A stretch of DNA of 64,000 bases from Paraeggerthella hongkongensis (lineage in GTDB: Bacteria; Actinomycetota; Coriobacteriia; Coriobacteriales; Eggerthellaceae). The notes under the pieces are model-generated. The model worked only from the letters and a program-made list of their open reading frames with translations. It was not told the origin of the DNA and did no database searches. The first letter of the stretch is position 1; every line of letters starts with the position of its first letter. The stretch covers positions 1 to 64,000 of the forward strand of contig NZ_QICD01000001.1 in the NCBI RefSeq assembly GCF_003726035.1, in the 5' to 3' direction. The translations under genes and the position numbers were made by a program. Shown here in pieces: positions 9,471 through 18,109 of the stretch.

Positions 9471-9512
9471 GATTCCTCCTGTTCGCTTGGCTTCGATTGG
9501 CCAAGTTCTGAT

Positions 9513-9543
9513 ATCCTAAAGTATCCCCTAAGGGGAGAGTCAA
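9513..9543 (-). promoter_or_regulatory. MerR-type promoter with 19-bp spacer and palindromic operator
   Basis: Read on the minus strand, TTGACT (9538-9543) and TAGGAT (9513-9518) are separated by exactly 19 bases, with the inverted repeat CTCCCC-TTA-GGGGAT in the spacer. Over-long spacers with a central dyad are the hallmark of promoters untwisted by MerR-family activators. It drives the SMR pair and probably also represses or autoregulates the divergent merR-like gene. Confidence 0.88.
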
Positions 9544-9574
9544 TTGCTTTATATGCAGAATGCAGAGGAGTGCC

Positions 9575-10411
9575 ATGAGAAACGACCTGCTGTCTATCGG
9601 CGAAGTGGCCCACCTCAAGGGCGTGGGTGTGAAGGCGCTGCGTTATTACGAGCGCATTGGCGCTTTGCGCCCCGCGTACGTGAACCCCGATACGGGCTAT
9701 CGCTACTATGCATTGCGCCAGATGAACGAGCTGGACGTGATCGTGTCGTGCGTGCAGCTGGGCGTGCCGCTCAAAGAGCTGGCAGACTACGTGTCCGACG
9801 GCGGTGCAATGGATATATCGTCGCTGTTGGAGCGGGCGCACATTCTGGCGCAGCAAAAGCTGCGCGACACCCAGGCTATCCTTCTGGAGCTTGATGGGTA
9901 CCGTCGTGAGATTGCCGTGCAGCATACCTTGCGCGCCTTGCCGACTCCGTACGAACGCGTGTTGGAGAAGCGCACGTTCTTGACGATGCCTTGGAACCAT
10001 CCTTCGTTCGATGCGAAACGCTACACGAGGGCCATGTCCGATCTGTACGGCGAAACGAAACGCGCGGCCATGGCGCCGCTGTTCTTGCAGGGCATGATTT
10101 GCCTTCCGGGCAATGGCGCGAAGGAAGGGGTCGGAGCGGCGGGGTCGTCCTGGTACGTTGCGCTTGAAGTCCAGGCGCTGCCGGGGGAGGAGATGGTCGC
10201 GCCGCCGCAGGAGCGCGGCATGCGCCTGCTTGCGCTGCCAGGCGGCACGTTTTGCGGTTGGCGGGTCGAGCGCGAATCGTTCGAGCTGTGCTATCGCGAG
10301 GTTTTCGAGGGGGCGCGGGATGCATCCGGCGCCGACACCCTGCTGGCGTTCGAGATCTGGGATGCTGAACTGAGGACCGACCGCACCATCGTCGAGGTCT
10401 TGAGGGGCTAG
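9575..10411 (+). CDS. MerR-family transcriptional regulator with C-terminal effector domain
   Basis: A 278-residue regulator. The N-terminal winged helix (LLSIGEVAHLKGVGVKALRY, then GYRYY) is typical of MerR proteins, followed by a long dimerisation helix (about 80-115) and a roughly 160-residue C-terminal domain of the BmrR/GyrI-like effector-binding kind, as judged by length and place rather than by motif. No metal-binding cysteine cluster is visible, so an organic ligand is more likely than a metal. The ATG at 9575 follows GAGGAG by 4 bases; an earlier in-frame ATG at 9560 has no ribosome site. It is divergent from the SMR operon it very probably controls. Confidence 0.92.
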   Translation: MRNDLLSIGEVAHLKGVGVKALRYYERIGALRPAYVNPDTGYRYYALRQMNELDVIVSCVQLGVPLKELADYVSDGGAMDISSLLERAHILAQQKLRDTQAILLELDGYRREIAVQHTLRALPTPYERVLEKRTFLTMPWNHPSFDAKRYTRAMSDLYGETKRAAMAPLFLQGMICLPGNGAKEGVGAAGSSWYVALEVQALPGEEMVAPPQERGMRLLALPGGTFCGWRVERESFELCYREVFEGARDASGADTLLAFEIWDAELRTDRTIVEVLRG

Positions 10412-10778
10412 CTCTTGCTACTTGCCAAGGACCGGTTCCGTCTTGGCTTGTGCTTCAAGGGGCGCTGGACGCGCTTCGTCGGCGTCCTTGATGCTCTTGG
10501 GCGGAGCGCGGGGGCGCGGAAAGCGCGGAGGTGCCGCCCGGCTGCTTCGGGCAGCGACGCGCTCGGTTCGCCTTTTCTGTCCCTTTCGTCGAATCGGAGA
10601 CCCTTTGCCGGAACCGGTACGCTCGCTTTAGCGCATTGGAGTACAATAAATGCGGTAGCTTAGACGAAATCTGCACGTCAATCCGTATGGACTCGCCCTT
10701 TTGCCCATTGCGGTTCGGCCGCAGCGGTGTGACCATTGCAGACGGTAACGGTTCCGGTGTCAGCGAGAAGGGATGAAT
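10412..10778. other. Intergenic leader region before ilvE
   Basis: About 370 bases with no convincing gene. A TACAAT box at 10642-10647 could be a -10 element, but no good -35 is spaced from it. The stretch from TSS to start could be a 130-base leader; I looked for T-box features (a specifier loop and the conserved antiterminator bulge sequence) and did not find them. Confidence 0.4.
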
Positions 10779-11702
10779 ATGGCAGGCATCACAGAAGTCG
10801 AGTACATTTGGAAGAACGGGGAACTGGTCCCCTGGGCGGATGCCACGACGCACATCCTGTCCCATTCGCTGCATTACGGCTCCGGCGTGTTCGAGGGCAT
10901 TCGCTGCTATCAGAATCCCGACACCAAGAAGAGCTACGTGTTCCGTCTGCGCGACCATATGGAGCGCCTGCATCGCAGCTGCAAGATCGCCTGCATCGAT
11001 CTGCCGTATACGGTTGACGAGCTATGCGATGCCACGCTTGAGGTCATTCGCGCGAACAAGCTCGAGAAGTGCTACATCCGTCCCATCGTGTATCGCGGCT
11101 ACGGCGTGATGGGAGTCGATCCGACGGGCTCCACGACCGACGTGGCCATCGCTTGCTGGCCGTGGGACAGCTACTTGGGCGCCGATGCGCTCGAGCAGGG
11201 CGTGGCCGTGGGCGTGTCGTCTTGGCGCCAGCGTTCCAACAACGCCATTCCTCCCGCGGTGAAGAGCACTGCTTCCTACATGAACTCTATCCTGGCAAAG
11301 CTGGAGGCCAAGGAGCACGGGTACGCCGAGGCTATCATGCTGAACGAAGCGGGCCTGGTGTGCGAGGGAACGGGCGAGAACCTGTTCATCGTCCGCGACG
11401 GTATCCTGTCGACGCCGCCGCTGTCCGACGGCCTGCTGGAGGGCATCACGCGCGACACGGTGCTGTGCTTGGCTGATGACCTGGAGATTCCCGCTATCGA
11501 GGAGAGCCTGACGCGCGCCGACCTCTACGTGGCCGACGAGGTGTTCATGACCGGCTCTGCCGCCGAGCTTACGCCGATCGGATCCGTGGACGGCCGCACC
11601 GTGGGCAAGCCCGGGCAGGTTACGCGCGCTTTGCAGGAGCGCTTCTTCGACGTTGTCTATGGCAACATCGAAGAGTATGCCGAATGGGTAGCGGAAGTAT
11701 AG
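10779..11702 (+). CDS. ilvE: Branched-chain amino acid aminotransferase
   Basis: A 307-residue class IV PLP aminotransferase: HILSHSLHYGSGVFEGIRCY at the N-terminus, the PLP lysine region AVKSTASYMNS, and EGTGENLFIVRDG near the cofactor phosphate site are all family hallmarks. It interconverts branched-chain 2-oxo acids and valine, leucine or isoleucine. An ATG two codons upstream (10773) is too close to GAGAAGGG; the ATG at 10779 is better spaced. The next gene (a citramalate synthase-like enzyme) starts 4 bases after the stop, which points to an isoleucine/branched-chain operon. Confidence 0.94.
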   Translation: MAGITEVEYIWKNGELVPWADATTHILSHSLHYGSGVFEGIRCYQNPDTKKSYVFRLRDHMERLHRSCKIACIDLPYTVDELCDATLEVIRANKLEKCYIRPIVYRGYGVMGVDPTGSTTDVAIACWPWDSYLGADALEQGVAVGVSSWRQRSNNAIPPAVKSTASYMNSILAKLEAKEHGYAEAIMLNEAGLVCEGTGENLFIVRDGILSTPPLSDGLLEGITRDTVLCLADDLEIPAIEESLTRADLYVADEVFMTGSAAELTPIGSVDGRTVGKPGQVTRALQERFFDVVYGNIEEYAEWVAEV

Positions 11703-11705
11703 CCA

Positions 11706-13286
11706 TTGAAAATCCTCACGTACGACAGCACGTTGCGCGACGGCGAGCAATGCGAAGGCATCACGCTGTCGCTTGAGGACAAGTTGCGCATCGTCGAGCG
11801 GTTGGACGCGCTGGGGGTCGACTTCATCGAAGGCGGCTTCCCCGCGTCCAACCCTAAAGACATCGCGTTTTTCCAACGCGTGCAAACCCTCCCGCTTCGT
11901 CACGCGCGCATAGCGGCATTCGGCTCCACGTGCAAAAAAGGGGTTGCCGCCGAAGAGGATCAAGGCCTTGCCGATTTGGTGGCCAGCGGGGCTCCGGTTG
12001 TCACTATCGTGGGGAAAACTTGGGATGCGCAGGTCACGCGGGCGCTTCAGACGACGCTTGAAGAAAACCTGCGGATGATTCGCGATTCTGTAGCGTTTTT
12101 GAAGCATTGCGGCCTGCAGGTGGTGTTCGACGCCGAGCATTACTTCGACGGCTATGCCGCCAACGCCGCGTACGCGCTTGCGTGCGTGCGCGCCGCCAGC
12201 GAAGCTGGCGCCGACTCCGTGGATTTGTGCGAGACCAACGGAGGTGCGCTGCCGTTTCAGGTGGAGGAGGTCGTGCGCGCGACGGCTGCTGCCGTTCCCG
12301 GTCAACAGCTGGGCATTCACTGCCACAATGACTCCGGGTGCGCGGTGGCCAACGCGCTTGCAGCGGTTCGTGCGGGAGCGGTGCAGGTTCAGGGTACGGT
12401 GAACGGCTTCGGCGAACGCGTGGGCAACACCGATCTGCTCACGGTCATCGCCGACCTTGAGCTCAAAATGGGCATGACGTGCGTGGGGAAGGACAACCTG
12501 CGCCAGCTGACCAGCGTAGCGCAGTTCGTGGCCGAGTCGTGCAATATGGCCTTGCCCAGCCATCATCCGTACACGGGAGCTTCGGCGTTCGCGCACAAAG
12601 GGGGATTGCACGCGAGCGCCATCGCTCGCTTCCCCGAGGCCTACGAGCACGCTTCGCCGGAAAGCGTGGGGAACAATGCTCGCATGCTGGTAAGCGAGCT
12701 TGCAGGCAAGGCGTCTCTTATGGCGAAGGCGCGCGGGCTGGGCATCGACCTGACGCTCCATCTTGACAAGGTTCAGGATATTCTAGACGACATCAAGCAG
12801 CGCGAGGCGAGCGGATACTCGTACGAGGTTGCCGACGGCTCGCTTGCATTGCTGCTGCAGCGGCATTTGGGCGCGTATCGTCCTCATTTCACCCTGGAGA
12901 GCTTCCGCGTTATCGTGGACGACCATGAGGATACGGGCGCTCTTGCGAAAGACGCGATGTCCGAAGCTACGATCAAGATCCATGTAGGGGATCAGCGGTT
13001 CGTGGCAACAGGGGAGGGCGCAGGTCCTGTTGGGGCTTTGGACAATGCTCTGCGCATGGCTATCGTGGCCTTTTATCCCCAAGTGGCCGACATGGAGTTG
13101 GTGGACTACAAGGTGCGTATCCTGGACGAGAACGTGGGCACCGATGCTATCACGCGCGTTGTTGTCACCACAAGCGACGGTTCTGGCAGTTGGGGAACCG
13201 TGGGCGTGTCGGAAAACATTATCGAGGCTTCGTGGAATGCCATCGTGGATTCCATAGAGTATGGCCTTATGAAGATGGGAGAGTAG
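11706..13286 (+). CDS. cimA: Citramalate synthase (LeuA-like DRE-TIM enzyme)
   Basis: A 526-residue enzyme with the DRE-TIM barrel signature STLRDGEQCEGITL, the metal-binding HCHNDSGCA and FGERVGNTDL, and a C-terminal LeuA-type regulatory dimer domain (about 405-520). Length and the N-terminal signature fit citramalate synthases, which condense acetyl-CoA with pyruvate to start the threonine-independent isoleucine pathway; 2-isopropylmalate synthase is the alternative, as the two families are close. Translation begins at a TTG at 11706, four bases after ilvE, with GGAAG upstream. It is the middle gene of ilvE-cimA-yerC-like. Confidence 0.85.
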   Translation: MKILTYDSTLRDGEQCEGITLSLEDKLRIVERLDALGVDFIEGGFPASNPKDIAFFQRVQTLPLRHARIAAFGSTCKKGVAAEEDQGLADLVASGAPVVTIVGKTWDAQVTRALQTTLEENLRMIRDSVAFLKHCGLQVVFDAEHYFDGYAANAAYALACVRAASEAGADSVDLCETNGGALPFQVEEVVRATAAAVPGQQLGIHCHNDSGCAVANALAAVRAGAVQVQGTVNGFGERVGNTDLLTVIADLELKMGMTCVGKDNLRQLTSVAQFVAESCNMALPSHHPYTGASAFAHKGGLHASAIARFPEAYEHASPESVGNNARMLVSELAGKASLMAKARGLGIDLTLHLDKVQDILDDIKQREASGYSYEVADGSLALLLQRHLGAYRPHFTLESFRVIVDDHEDTGALAKDAMSEATIKIHVGDQRFVATGEGAGPVGALDNALRMAIVAFYPQVADMELVDYKVRILDENVGTDAITRVVVTTSDGSGSWGTVGVSENIIEASWNAIVDSIEYGLMKMGE

Positions 13287-13287
13287 C

Positions 13288-13587
13288 ATGAGCGATCTCA
13301 GGACGCCCGAAGTTGAAGATCTGCTGCGCGTGTTTGCTGCGCTCGACGACGAAGACACCATTTTCGCCCTGTTGGAGGATCTGTTCACCATCCGAGAGAT
13401 CAAGGACACGTCGCAGCGCTTGGCTGTGGCTCGCCAGCTTGACGCAGGGAAATCGTACGCGGCCATCGAAGAGGCCACCGGCGCGTCGGCTACGACTATC
13501 GCGCGCGTGTCGAAGTGCTTGAGCTACGGGTCCGGCGGCTACGGCGCCGCTCTTGCTGCGTTGGACGATATCCCGAAGCGTGGGTAG
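13288..13587 (+). CDS. TrpR/YerC-family DNA-binding protein
   Basis: A 99-residue helical protein of the YerC/YecD (TrpR-like) family: FTIREIKDTSQRLAVARQL followed by the helix-turn-helix YAAIEEATGASATTIARVSK, and the end YGSGGY is typical of the group. These proteins are small dimeric DNA binders whose targets are largely undefined. It starts one base after the cimA stop, so it is cotranscribed with ilvE and cimA and may regulate them; that link is inference. Confidence 0.9.
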   Translation: MSDLRTPEVEDLLRVFAALDDEDTIFALLEDLFTIREIKDTSQRLAVARQLDAGKSYAAIEEATGASATTIARVSKCLSYGSGGYGAALAALDDIPKRG

Positions 13588-13999
13588 GGTTTTACGAGGA
13601 CGGCTTTGCGGCCCGAGGATTACGGTCTGCAAGTTGAGTTTTGCTCGTGGTGCGCTCCCGTTGCTGCGGTACCGATGCGTCCAGCCCTGCCGCTGAGTCG
13701 CCATCGACGCGCGGCGGTCAAGTAGAACGTGGCGCGAGATCGCGGATCTGCGCTCCTCGGCCGGCTGGTCGGATGCGGTTGTTTTGAGCACTTGCATTAA
13801 CAGGTCAGGTCATCAGAGTGCAGTGCTTTCGATAACCGTCGAAGGCGCTTATCCGGAAGCGCAAACCCGCAATTCCGTACCTACTTCGCGTTATGCTCGG
13901 GATGCGAGATCGTCGAAGGCCCGGTGGGCTCGCGGGGCGAGTCTGACCGGGCCTTCGTGCGTTCGGGACGAAAGCTTCTTGAACGGTTGGCGTTGACCT
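13588..13999. other. Gene-free stretch with a terminator-like hairpin at 13914-13957
   Basis: About 410 bases between convergent genes. The only structure I can support is a 12-bp stem (13914-13925 with 13946-13957, arm CGAAGGCCCGGT) with a 20-base loop, which could end transcripts from either side though no T-run follows. The remainder shows no RNA gene, repeat or plausible reading frame. Confidence 0.5.
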
Positions 14000-14914
14000 C
14001 TACGCACCGGTTGCCGTTGCGGACGGCGTTACGGGGTCGCCGTATTCGTCGATGGTTCCGTTTTCCCTGCCTTCCAGATACTTCTGGCGCGCTGCGCCTC
14101 GGCGGAATGTCACGGGCGCCTTGCCGCTGTTGAGCTGGTAGCAGTACCAGAATACGAACGGAATGCCGATGATGCCGTTGACCATGCCCCACCAGTACAT
14201 GACCTCGGGATTGAACCAGGAAGCGCTGTTCATGATGGTGGGGAACAAAAGCGGGAAGCAGCTGCGCAGCAGAAGATGGGCGCCCAGCGTGTAAATACGC
14301 CCAGTGATGTAGAGCTCCGGCCTTCGCATGATGATGGGGTACAGCTCGGCTGCGGCTAGAATGCAGCAGGTGGATGCGAAGAACTCATGTCCCTCGGCGT
14401 ACACGAAGCAGGCGTTCCAGGTGGTGTAGAGAAAGTTCCACATGGGCACGGTGTAAGATAGGATCTCGCCATGGCTCGACGTGTCGTACTTCCAGAACTT
14501 GTCGCCGAACGGCATGGTAATGCACAGGATGAATCCGGCCAATGCGTTCATCATGTTGCCCATTTGCACATCGCGCAGCGTGGCTTCGGCGATGTTGCAG
14601 AACACGATGCCGTAGAGCACCCAGCGCACCCAGCGCTTGCGCATGATGCGCCAAAACGGGGTGTCCTTTTGCTCGACGGCCGCGATACGGCCGAGTCCCG
14701 CGAAGATAAGCGGCAAAATGACGGACAGGTTCTTGGCCCAGCGGAACCAGTCGTCGCCCGGAATGTTGGCAATCCAAAGCGGAACAGTGACGAGCGAAAT
14801 GACCCATACCCACATTGACGTGCGATAATGGCGTCTCATGAACTCGGTGAGCAGCATGAGCAATACGGTGTAGACAACCATGGAAACGGGTGTGACCCAT
14901 ACGGGCACGGTCAT
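14000..14914 (-). CDS. Multi-pass membrane protein, paralogue of the divergent neighbour (DUF5692-like)
   Basis: A 304-residue polytopic protein with about eight hydrophobic segments and no recognised catalytic motif. It shares landmarks with the divergent gene at 15088: NIAEATLRDVQMG against NIAEAVIRDFQVF, WNFLYTTWNACF against WNFAYTYNCISD, and the same order of helices. I recall this coriobacterial family as DUF5692, but cannot verify it here. AAAGGGG lies 6 bases before the ATG at 14914; the upstream extension of the frame is hydrophilic, low-complexity and has no ribosome site. Function unknown; a membrane sensor or transporter is possible. Confidence 0.75.
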   Translation of the reverse strand: MTVPVWVTPVSMVVYTVLLMLLTEFMRRHYRTSMWVWVISLVTVPLWIANIPGDDWFRWAKNLSVILPLIFAGLGRIAAVEQKDTPFWRIMRKRWVRWVLYGIVFCNIAEATLRDVQMGNMMNALAGFILCITMPFGDKFWKYDTSSHGEILSYTVPMWNFLYTTWNACFVYAEGHEFFASTCCILAAAELYPIIMRRPELYITGRIYTLGAHLLLRSCFPLLFPTIMNSASWFNPEVMYWWGMVNGIIGIPFVFWYCYQLNSGKAPVTFRRGAARQKYLEGRENGTIDEYGDPVTPSATATGA

Positions 14915-15087
14915 GGCGAATCCCCTTTCTGCCGAAACGACCCTGCCGTCCTCCTCGACGGCTTTCGCGCTTTTCCCAGGTGGCGCGTTTGGCGAAAGTC
15001 TAGCATCGTCCAAGAACCGGCTTCTTTCACAAACAGCCCCTTTGTGTGAAAGACTTCCTCGAACGCGCCTCGTATACTGCGGGGCGT

Positions 15088-16104
15088 ATGGGCGGTGACG
15101 AAGGGGTTCGCCGCAGGAAGGTTCGCAAGGGGGCGATTTACGTGGGCATTCTGTACCAGGCCGCCGATCCGCTGTACTGGGCTATCTGGCTGTTCATCCT
15201 GTTCGCGCTGATGGCGTTCAACGAGCTGGGTCGCACGTCGCTGTGGGCTGGCATCGCGCTGTTCGCGGTGGTTCCCATCGTGCTGACGGTGTTCGTGTGG
15301 CCGACTACGGCGGCGCCTGGCAACGAATACGGTACGGGGACGTGGTTCAACTGGGTTAAAACGTATTCGGCGCTAGCCGGCTGCTTGGGGTTCATCGCGC
15401 TGCGCTTCGTGAAGTGGCGCGGCAAGGACGGCCGGATCCATTATTTGTACGAGAAGAAGTGGGCTCTGTGCTTTCCGCCGCTTATTCTTGCCATCAATAT
15501 TGCCGAAGCGGTCATCCGCGATTTCCAGGTGTTCAGCTTTGGACTATGGCAGGGCGGCATCGTGGAGAACCTGTGGACCATTTCCGGTCCGTGGAACATC
15601 ATGAACGGCATTGCGGGCATTCTGAACATCGTGACCATTTGCGGTTGGTTCGGCATTTTCATCTCAAAGGATTCTTCTAAAGACATGATCTGGCCGGACA
15701 TGATCTGGGCGTGGATCATCGCGTACGACTTGTGGAACTTCGCGTATACGTACAACTGCATTTCCGACCACTCTGCGTATTGCGGTTTGGCATTGCTGTT
15801 GGCCTGCACGATTCCCACCTTCTTCATCAAGAAGGGCGCCTGGCTGCAGCATCGGGCTCAAACGCTGGGGCTGTGGATCATGTTCGTTATGACCGTGCCC
15901 CAGTTCGCCGACGTGCTGGCTCCTATTCCGACCACGCACAATCCGGCTGCGTTCTTCGTCGTGAGCTTGGTAGCGTTGGCTTCCAACGTGGCGCTTGCCG
16001 CGTACCAGTTCCGCAAGATCCGCCGGAACAAGCTCAATCCCATGAAAGACGAGCTGTATGCCGACACGAAGGCGTATCGGCGCGTGGCCGAGGAGAACCG
16101 CTAG
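15088..16104 (+). CDS. Multi-pass membrane protein, paralogue of the divergent neighbour (DUF5692-like)
   Basis: A 338-residue membrane protein with about nine hydrophobic segments, similar in layout to the protein of 14000-14914, with the paired landmarks NIAEAVIRD and YDLWNFAYTYN. It differs by a longer C-terminal charged tail. The start is uncertain: a GTG at 15046 is in frame, but a TATACT box at 15073-15078 would place transcription start almost at the ATG at 15088, implying a leaderless or nearly leaderless mRNA, which is common in actinobacteria. Function is unknown; the divergent arrangement of two paralogues suggests they act as, or alternate as, subunits. Confidence 0.72.
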   Translation: MGGDEGVRRRKVRKGAIYVGILYQAADPLYWAIWLFILFALMAFNELGRTSLWAGIALFAVVPIVLTVFVWPTTAAPGNEYGTGTWFNWVKTYSALAGCLGFIALRFVKWRGKDGRIHYLYEKKWALCFPPLILAINIAEAVIRDFQVFSFGLWQGGIVENLWTISGPWNIMNGIAGILNIVTICGWFGIFISKDSSKDMIWPDMIWAWIIAYDLWNFAYTYNCISDHSAYCGLALLLACTIPTFFIKKGAWLQHRAQTLGLWIMFVMTVPQFADVLAPIPTTHNPAAFFVVSLVALASNVALAAYQFRKIRRNKLNPMKDELYADTKAYRRVAEENR

Positions 16105-16197
16105 GCTGCAAGCCGCGCGCAAAGGACCTCGCATCCCTTGCGTGTCGCGCATCCGGCCGAACGCGTATTCGCCATGAACGAGCCTTCTCATCTTTCG

Positions 16198-16203
16198 TAT
16201 AAT
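16198..16203 (+). promoter_or_regulatory. -10 box (TATAAT) of the tetR-like gene
   Basis: A consensus TATAAT lies 60 bases before the preferred start at 16264. No convincing -35 box is spaced from it (TGAACG at 16175-16180 is weak), so an activator or repressor may act here. Confidence 0.6.
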
Positions 16204-16263
16204 GGACGCGTGCAGGAGCATCCTGCGCGCGTCCATGCGCGCTTCGGCGCGAGGGGAGATGCA

Positions 16264-16917
16264 ATGCGGTTGGGCACCCGACAAACCAGATATGAGCCGG
16301 CGCGCCGCGATTGCGGCCGGTCGCTCATCGAGAGAAAGCGGCTTGAAGGGCCGGCGGGAGACATCATGGCCGCGGCTCGTGCGCTGTTCGAGCGGCAGGG
16401 CGTGCGTTCGACCACGGTGAAGGATATTGCTGCCGAGGCCGGCGTTACGCGCGAATTGGTGTACTACTACTTCGAGAACAAGCAGGCGGTCATAGACGCT
16501 GTTCTGGACGATTACGTGGAGGATCTGGTCGAGAGCGTGGTCGTATGGAACGAGTCGCGGGCGTTCGGCGACACGTCGGGGTCGCTCAAGACCTGCATAG
16601 CCGCGTTTCGGCGCGCGCTGTATGACGCGGAAGGGAATCAGCGCCCTATGATTCGCGTGCTTGAAGAGTTGGGGGTGCGCGATTCATTCGATGTGCGAGC
16701 TGTGCGCGAAACGGTCGATTGCATTCATGATCATATTGTCACGGAGTATGCCGAGTACCATCAGATCGAGATAGACCTGGTGTACGAGATGTTCTGCGTA
16801 GTTATTTTCGGGCTGGTGGGCTTGGTCAAAATCAACCCCGAAATATCGGACGAGGCTCTTATGAAGGTGGTCGAACAGGCCCTGCGTTTGGACATGGTCC
16901 CGCTTGCGGTATCATAA
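16264..16917 (+). CDS. TetR-family transcriptional regulator
   Basis: A 217-residue regulator with a TetR DNA-binding domain at about 33-80: AARALFERQGVRSTTVKDIA then AGVTRELVYYYFENKQAV, the usual helix-turn-helix. The C-terminal ligand domain is all-helical and unremarkable. The ATG at 16264 is chosen because GAGGGGAG lies just upstream; the open frame continues back to 16138 through a promoter. It precedes a flavodoxin-fold reductase and a cysteine hydrolase in the same direction, which may be its targets, but no operator could be assigned. Confidence 0.9.
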   Translation: MRLGTRQTRYEPARRDCGRSLIERKRLEGPAGDIMAAARALFERQGVRSTTVKDIAAEAGVTRELVYYYFENKQAVIDAVLDDYVEDLVESVVVWNESRAFGDTSGSLKTCIAAFRRALYDAEGNQRPMIRVLEELGVRDSFDVRAVRETVDCIHDHIVTEYAEYHQIEIDLVYEMFCVVIFGLVGLVKINPEISDEALMKVVEQALRLDMVPLAVS

Positions 16918-16961
16918 GCGGTTGAACGCCGCCGCATTGTCTGAAACGATAGGAGTCTGGA

Positions 16962-17522
16962 ATGACCACGCTGTTCGTGAACGCCTGCATGAGAGGGCAT
17001 GAATCCCGTACGCTTATGTTGTGCCGCGAGTACCTTGCGCGGAAGCAGGACGTCGTCGAAGTTGATTTGGCGGCGCTTGAGCTCAAGCCTTTCGATGCGG
17101 CCATGGTGGAGGCTCGCGTGAAGAAGCAGACCGCGGGCGCATGGGACGATCCCGTATTCGCGCTGTCGCGCCAGTTTGCCGAAGCGGACGACATTGTGAT
17201 CGGCGCGCCGTACTGGGATCTTTCGTTCCCGGCCTCGCTCAAGGTGTATCTGGAGCATGTCAGCGTGTGCGACAGCACGTTTCACTTTACCGAGGATGCT
17301 CGCTGCGAGGGTTTGTGCAAGGCGGCGACCCTTACGTACATCACGACCTCTGGTGGTTTTGTGGCAGGCGCGAACTTCGGATACGAGTACCTGTGCGGAA
17401 TCGCGAAGATGTTCGGAATACCGGAAACGCGCTTCATTGCCGCCGAAGGGCTCGATATCGCGGGGATCGACATCGAGGGGCAGATGAACAAGGCTCGCGC
17501 CGAGATGGCGAAACTCGGATGA
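16962..17522 (+). CDS. Flavodoxin-fold NAD(P)H oxidoreductase (quinone/azo reductase type)
   Basis: A 186-residue flavodoxin_2 protein: N-terminal strand TTLFVNACMRG, then the FMN/active-site segment IVIGAPYWDLSFPASLKVYL shared with NAD(P)H:quinone oxidoreductases and FMN-dependent azoreductases, and ITTSGGFV near the flavin. It would reduce quinones or nitro/azo compounds with NAD(P)H in the cytosol. The ribosome site (ATAGGAG) is 6 bases before the ATG. It lies downstream of the TetR-like gene and 29 bases before a cysteine hydrolase gene. Confidence 0.85.
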   Translation: MTTLFVNACMRGHESRTLMLCREYLARKQDVVEVDLAALELKPFDAAMVEARVKKQTAGAWDDPVFALSRQFAEADDIVIGAPYWDLSFPASLKVYLEHVSVCDSTFHFTEDARCEGLCKAATLTYITTSGGFVAGANFGYEYLCGIAKMFGIPETRFIAAEGLDIAGIDIEGQMNKARAEMAKLG

Positions 17523-17551
17523 GTTGGCAGTAGGGTAGAGGAGGAATGTGC

Positions 17552-18109
17552 ATGAGTCGCTTGCTGATTGTGGTGGACTATCAGGTTGACTTTGTAGATG
17601 GCGCGTTGGGCTTTGCGGGGGCGGAAAAGCTCGCGCAGCCTATTGCGAGCAAGATTTCGGAGTACCGGAAACGGGGGGACGACGTTGTATTTACGTTCGA
17701 CACGCACGGATCCGACTACCTGAACACCCAGGAAGGGCGCAACCTTCCGGTTGAGCACTGCATCGAGAATACGCCTGGGCACAAGTTGTACGGAGCGGTC
17801 GCTTCGGAGCTGCATGACTCCGACAAGGTGTTCCTCAAGCCCGTTTTCGGCTCGGTCGAGTTGTTCGATTGGCTGAGGTCGGCTCAGCGTGTAGCCGACG
17901 AAACGGGAGCGCTGCCGTTCGAGGGGATCGAGCTGGTGGGCCTGGTGTCCAATATATGCGTGGTGGCCAATGCGGTGCTGGTGAAGACCGCGTGTCCCGG
18001 CGTGCCGGTTACGGTTGATGCTGCATGCACGGGCTCGTTCGACGCCCGCCTGAACGAGGCCGCCCTCGATACGATGGAAAGCCTGCAGATCAAGGTGGCC
18101 AATCGCTGA
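17552..18109 (+). CDS. Isochorismatase-fold cysteine hydrolase (nicotinamidase-like)
   Basis: A 185-residue member of the isochorismatase superfamily with the Asp-Lys-Cys triad: Asp 9 in LLIVVDYQVDF, Lys 96 in VFLKPVFGS and Cys 136 in GLVSNICVVANA. Asp 50 and His 52 (FDTH) plus His 69 match the metal-binding residues of nicotinamidases, so conversion of nicotinamide to nicotinate is a good guess, though other amide substrates are possible. AGGAGGA is 6 bases before the ATG at 17552, which is preferred to an ATG two codons earlier. Confidence 0.87.
   Translation: MSRLLIVVDYQVDFVDGALGFAGAEKLAQPIASKISEYRKRGDDVVFTFDTHGSDYLNTQEGRNLPVEHCIENTPGHKLYGAVASELHDSDKVFLKPVFGSVELFDWLRSAQRVADETGALPFEGIELVGLVSNICVVANAVLVKTACPGVPVTVDAACTGSFDARLNEAALDTMESLQIKVANR

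Noticed and set aside
10412-10778. T-box or other leader RNA before ilvE
   Set aside because: No conserved T-box sequence or attenuator hairpin with T-run could be found.
11022-12761. 579-codon minus-strand open frame opposite ilvE and cimA
   Set aside because: It spans two well-supported genes in the opposite strand and has no ribosome site or recognisable domain.
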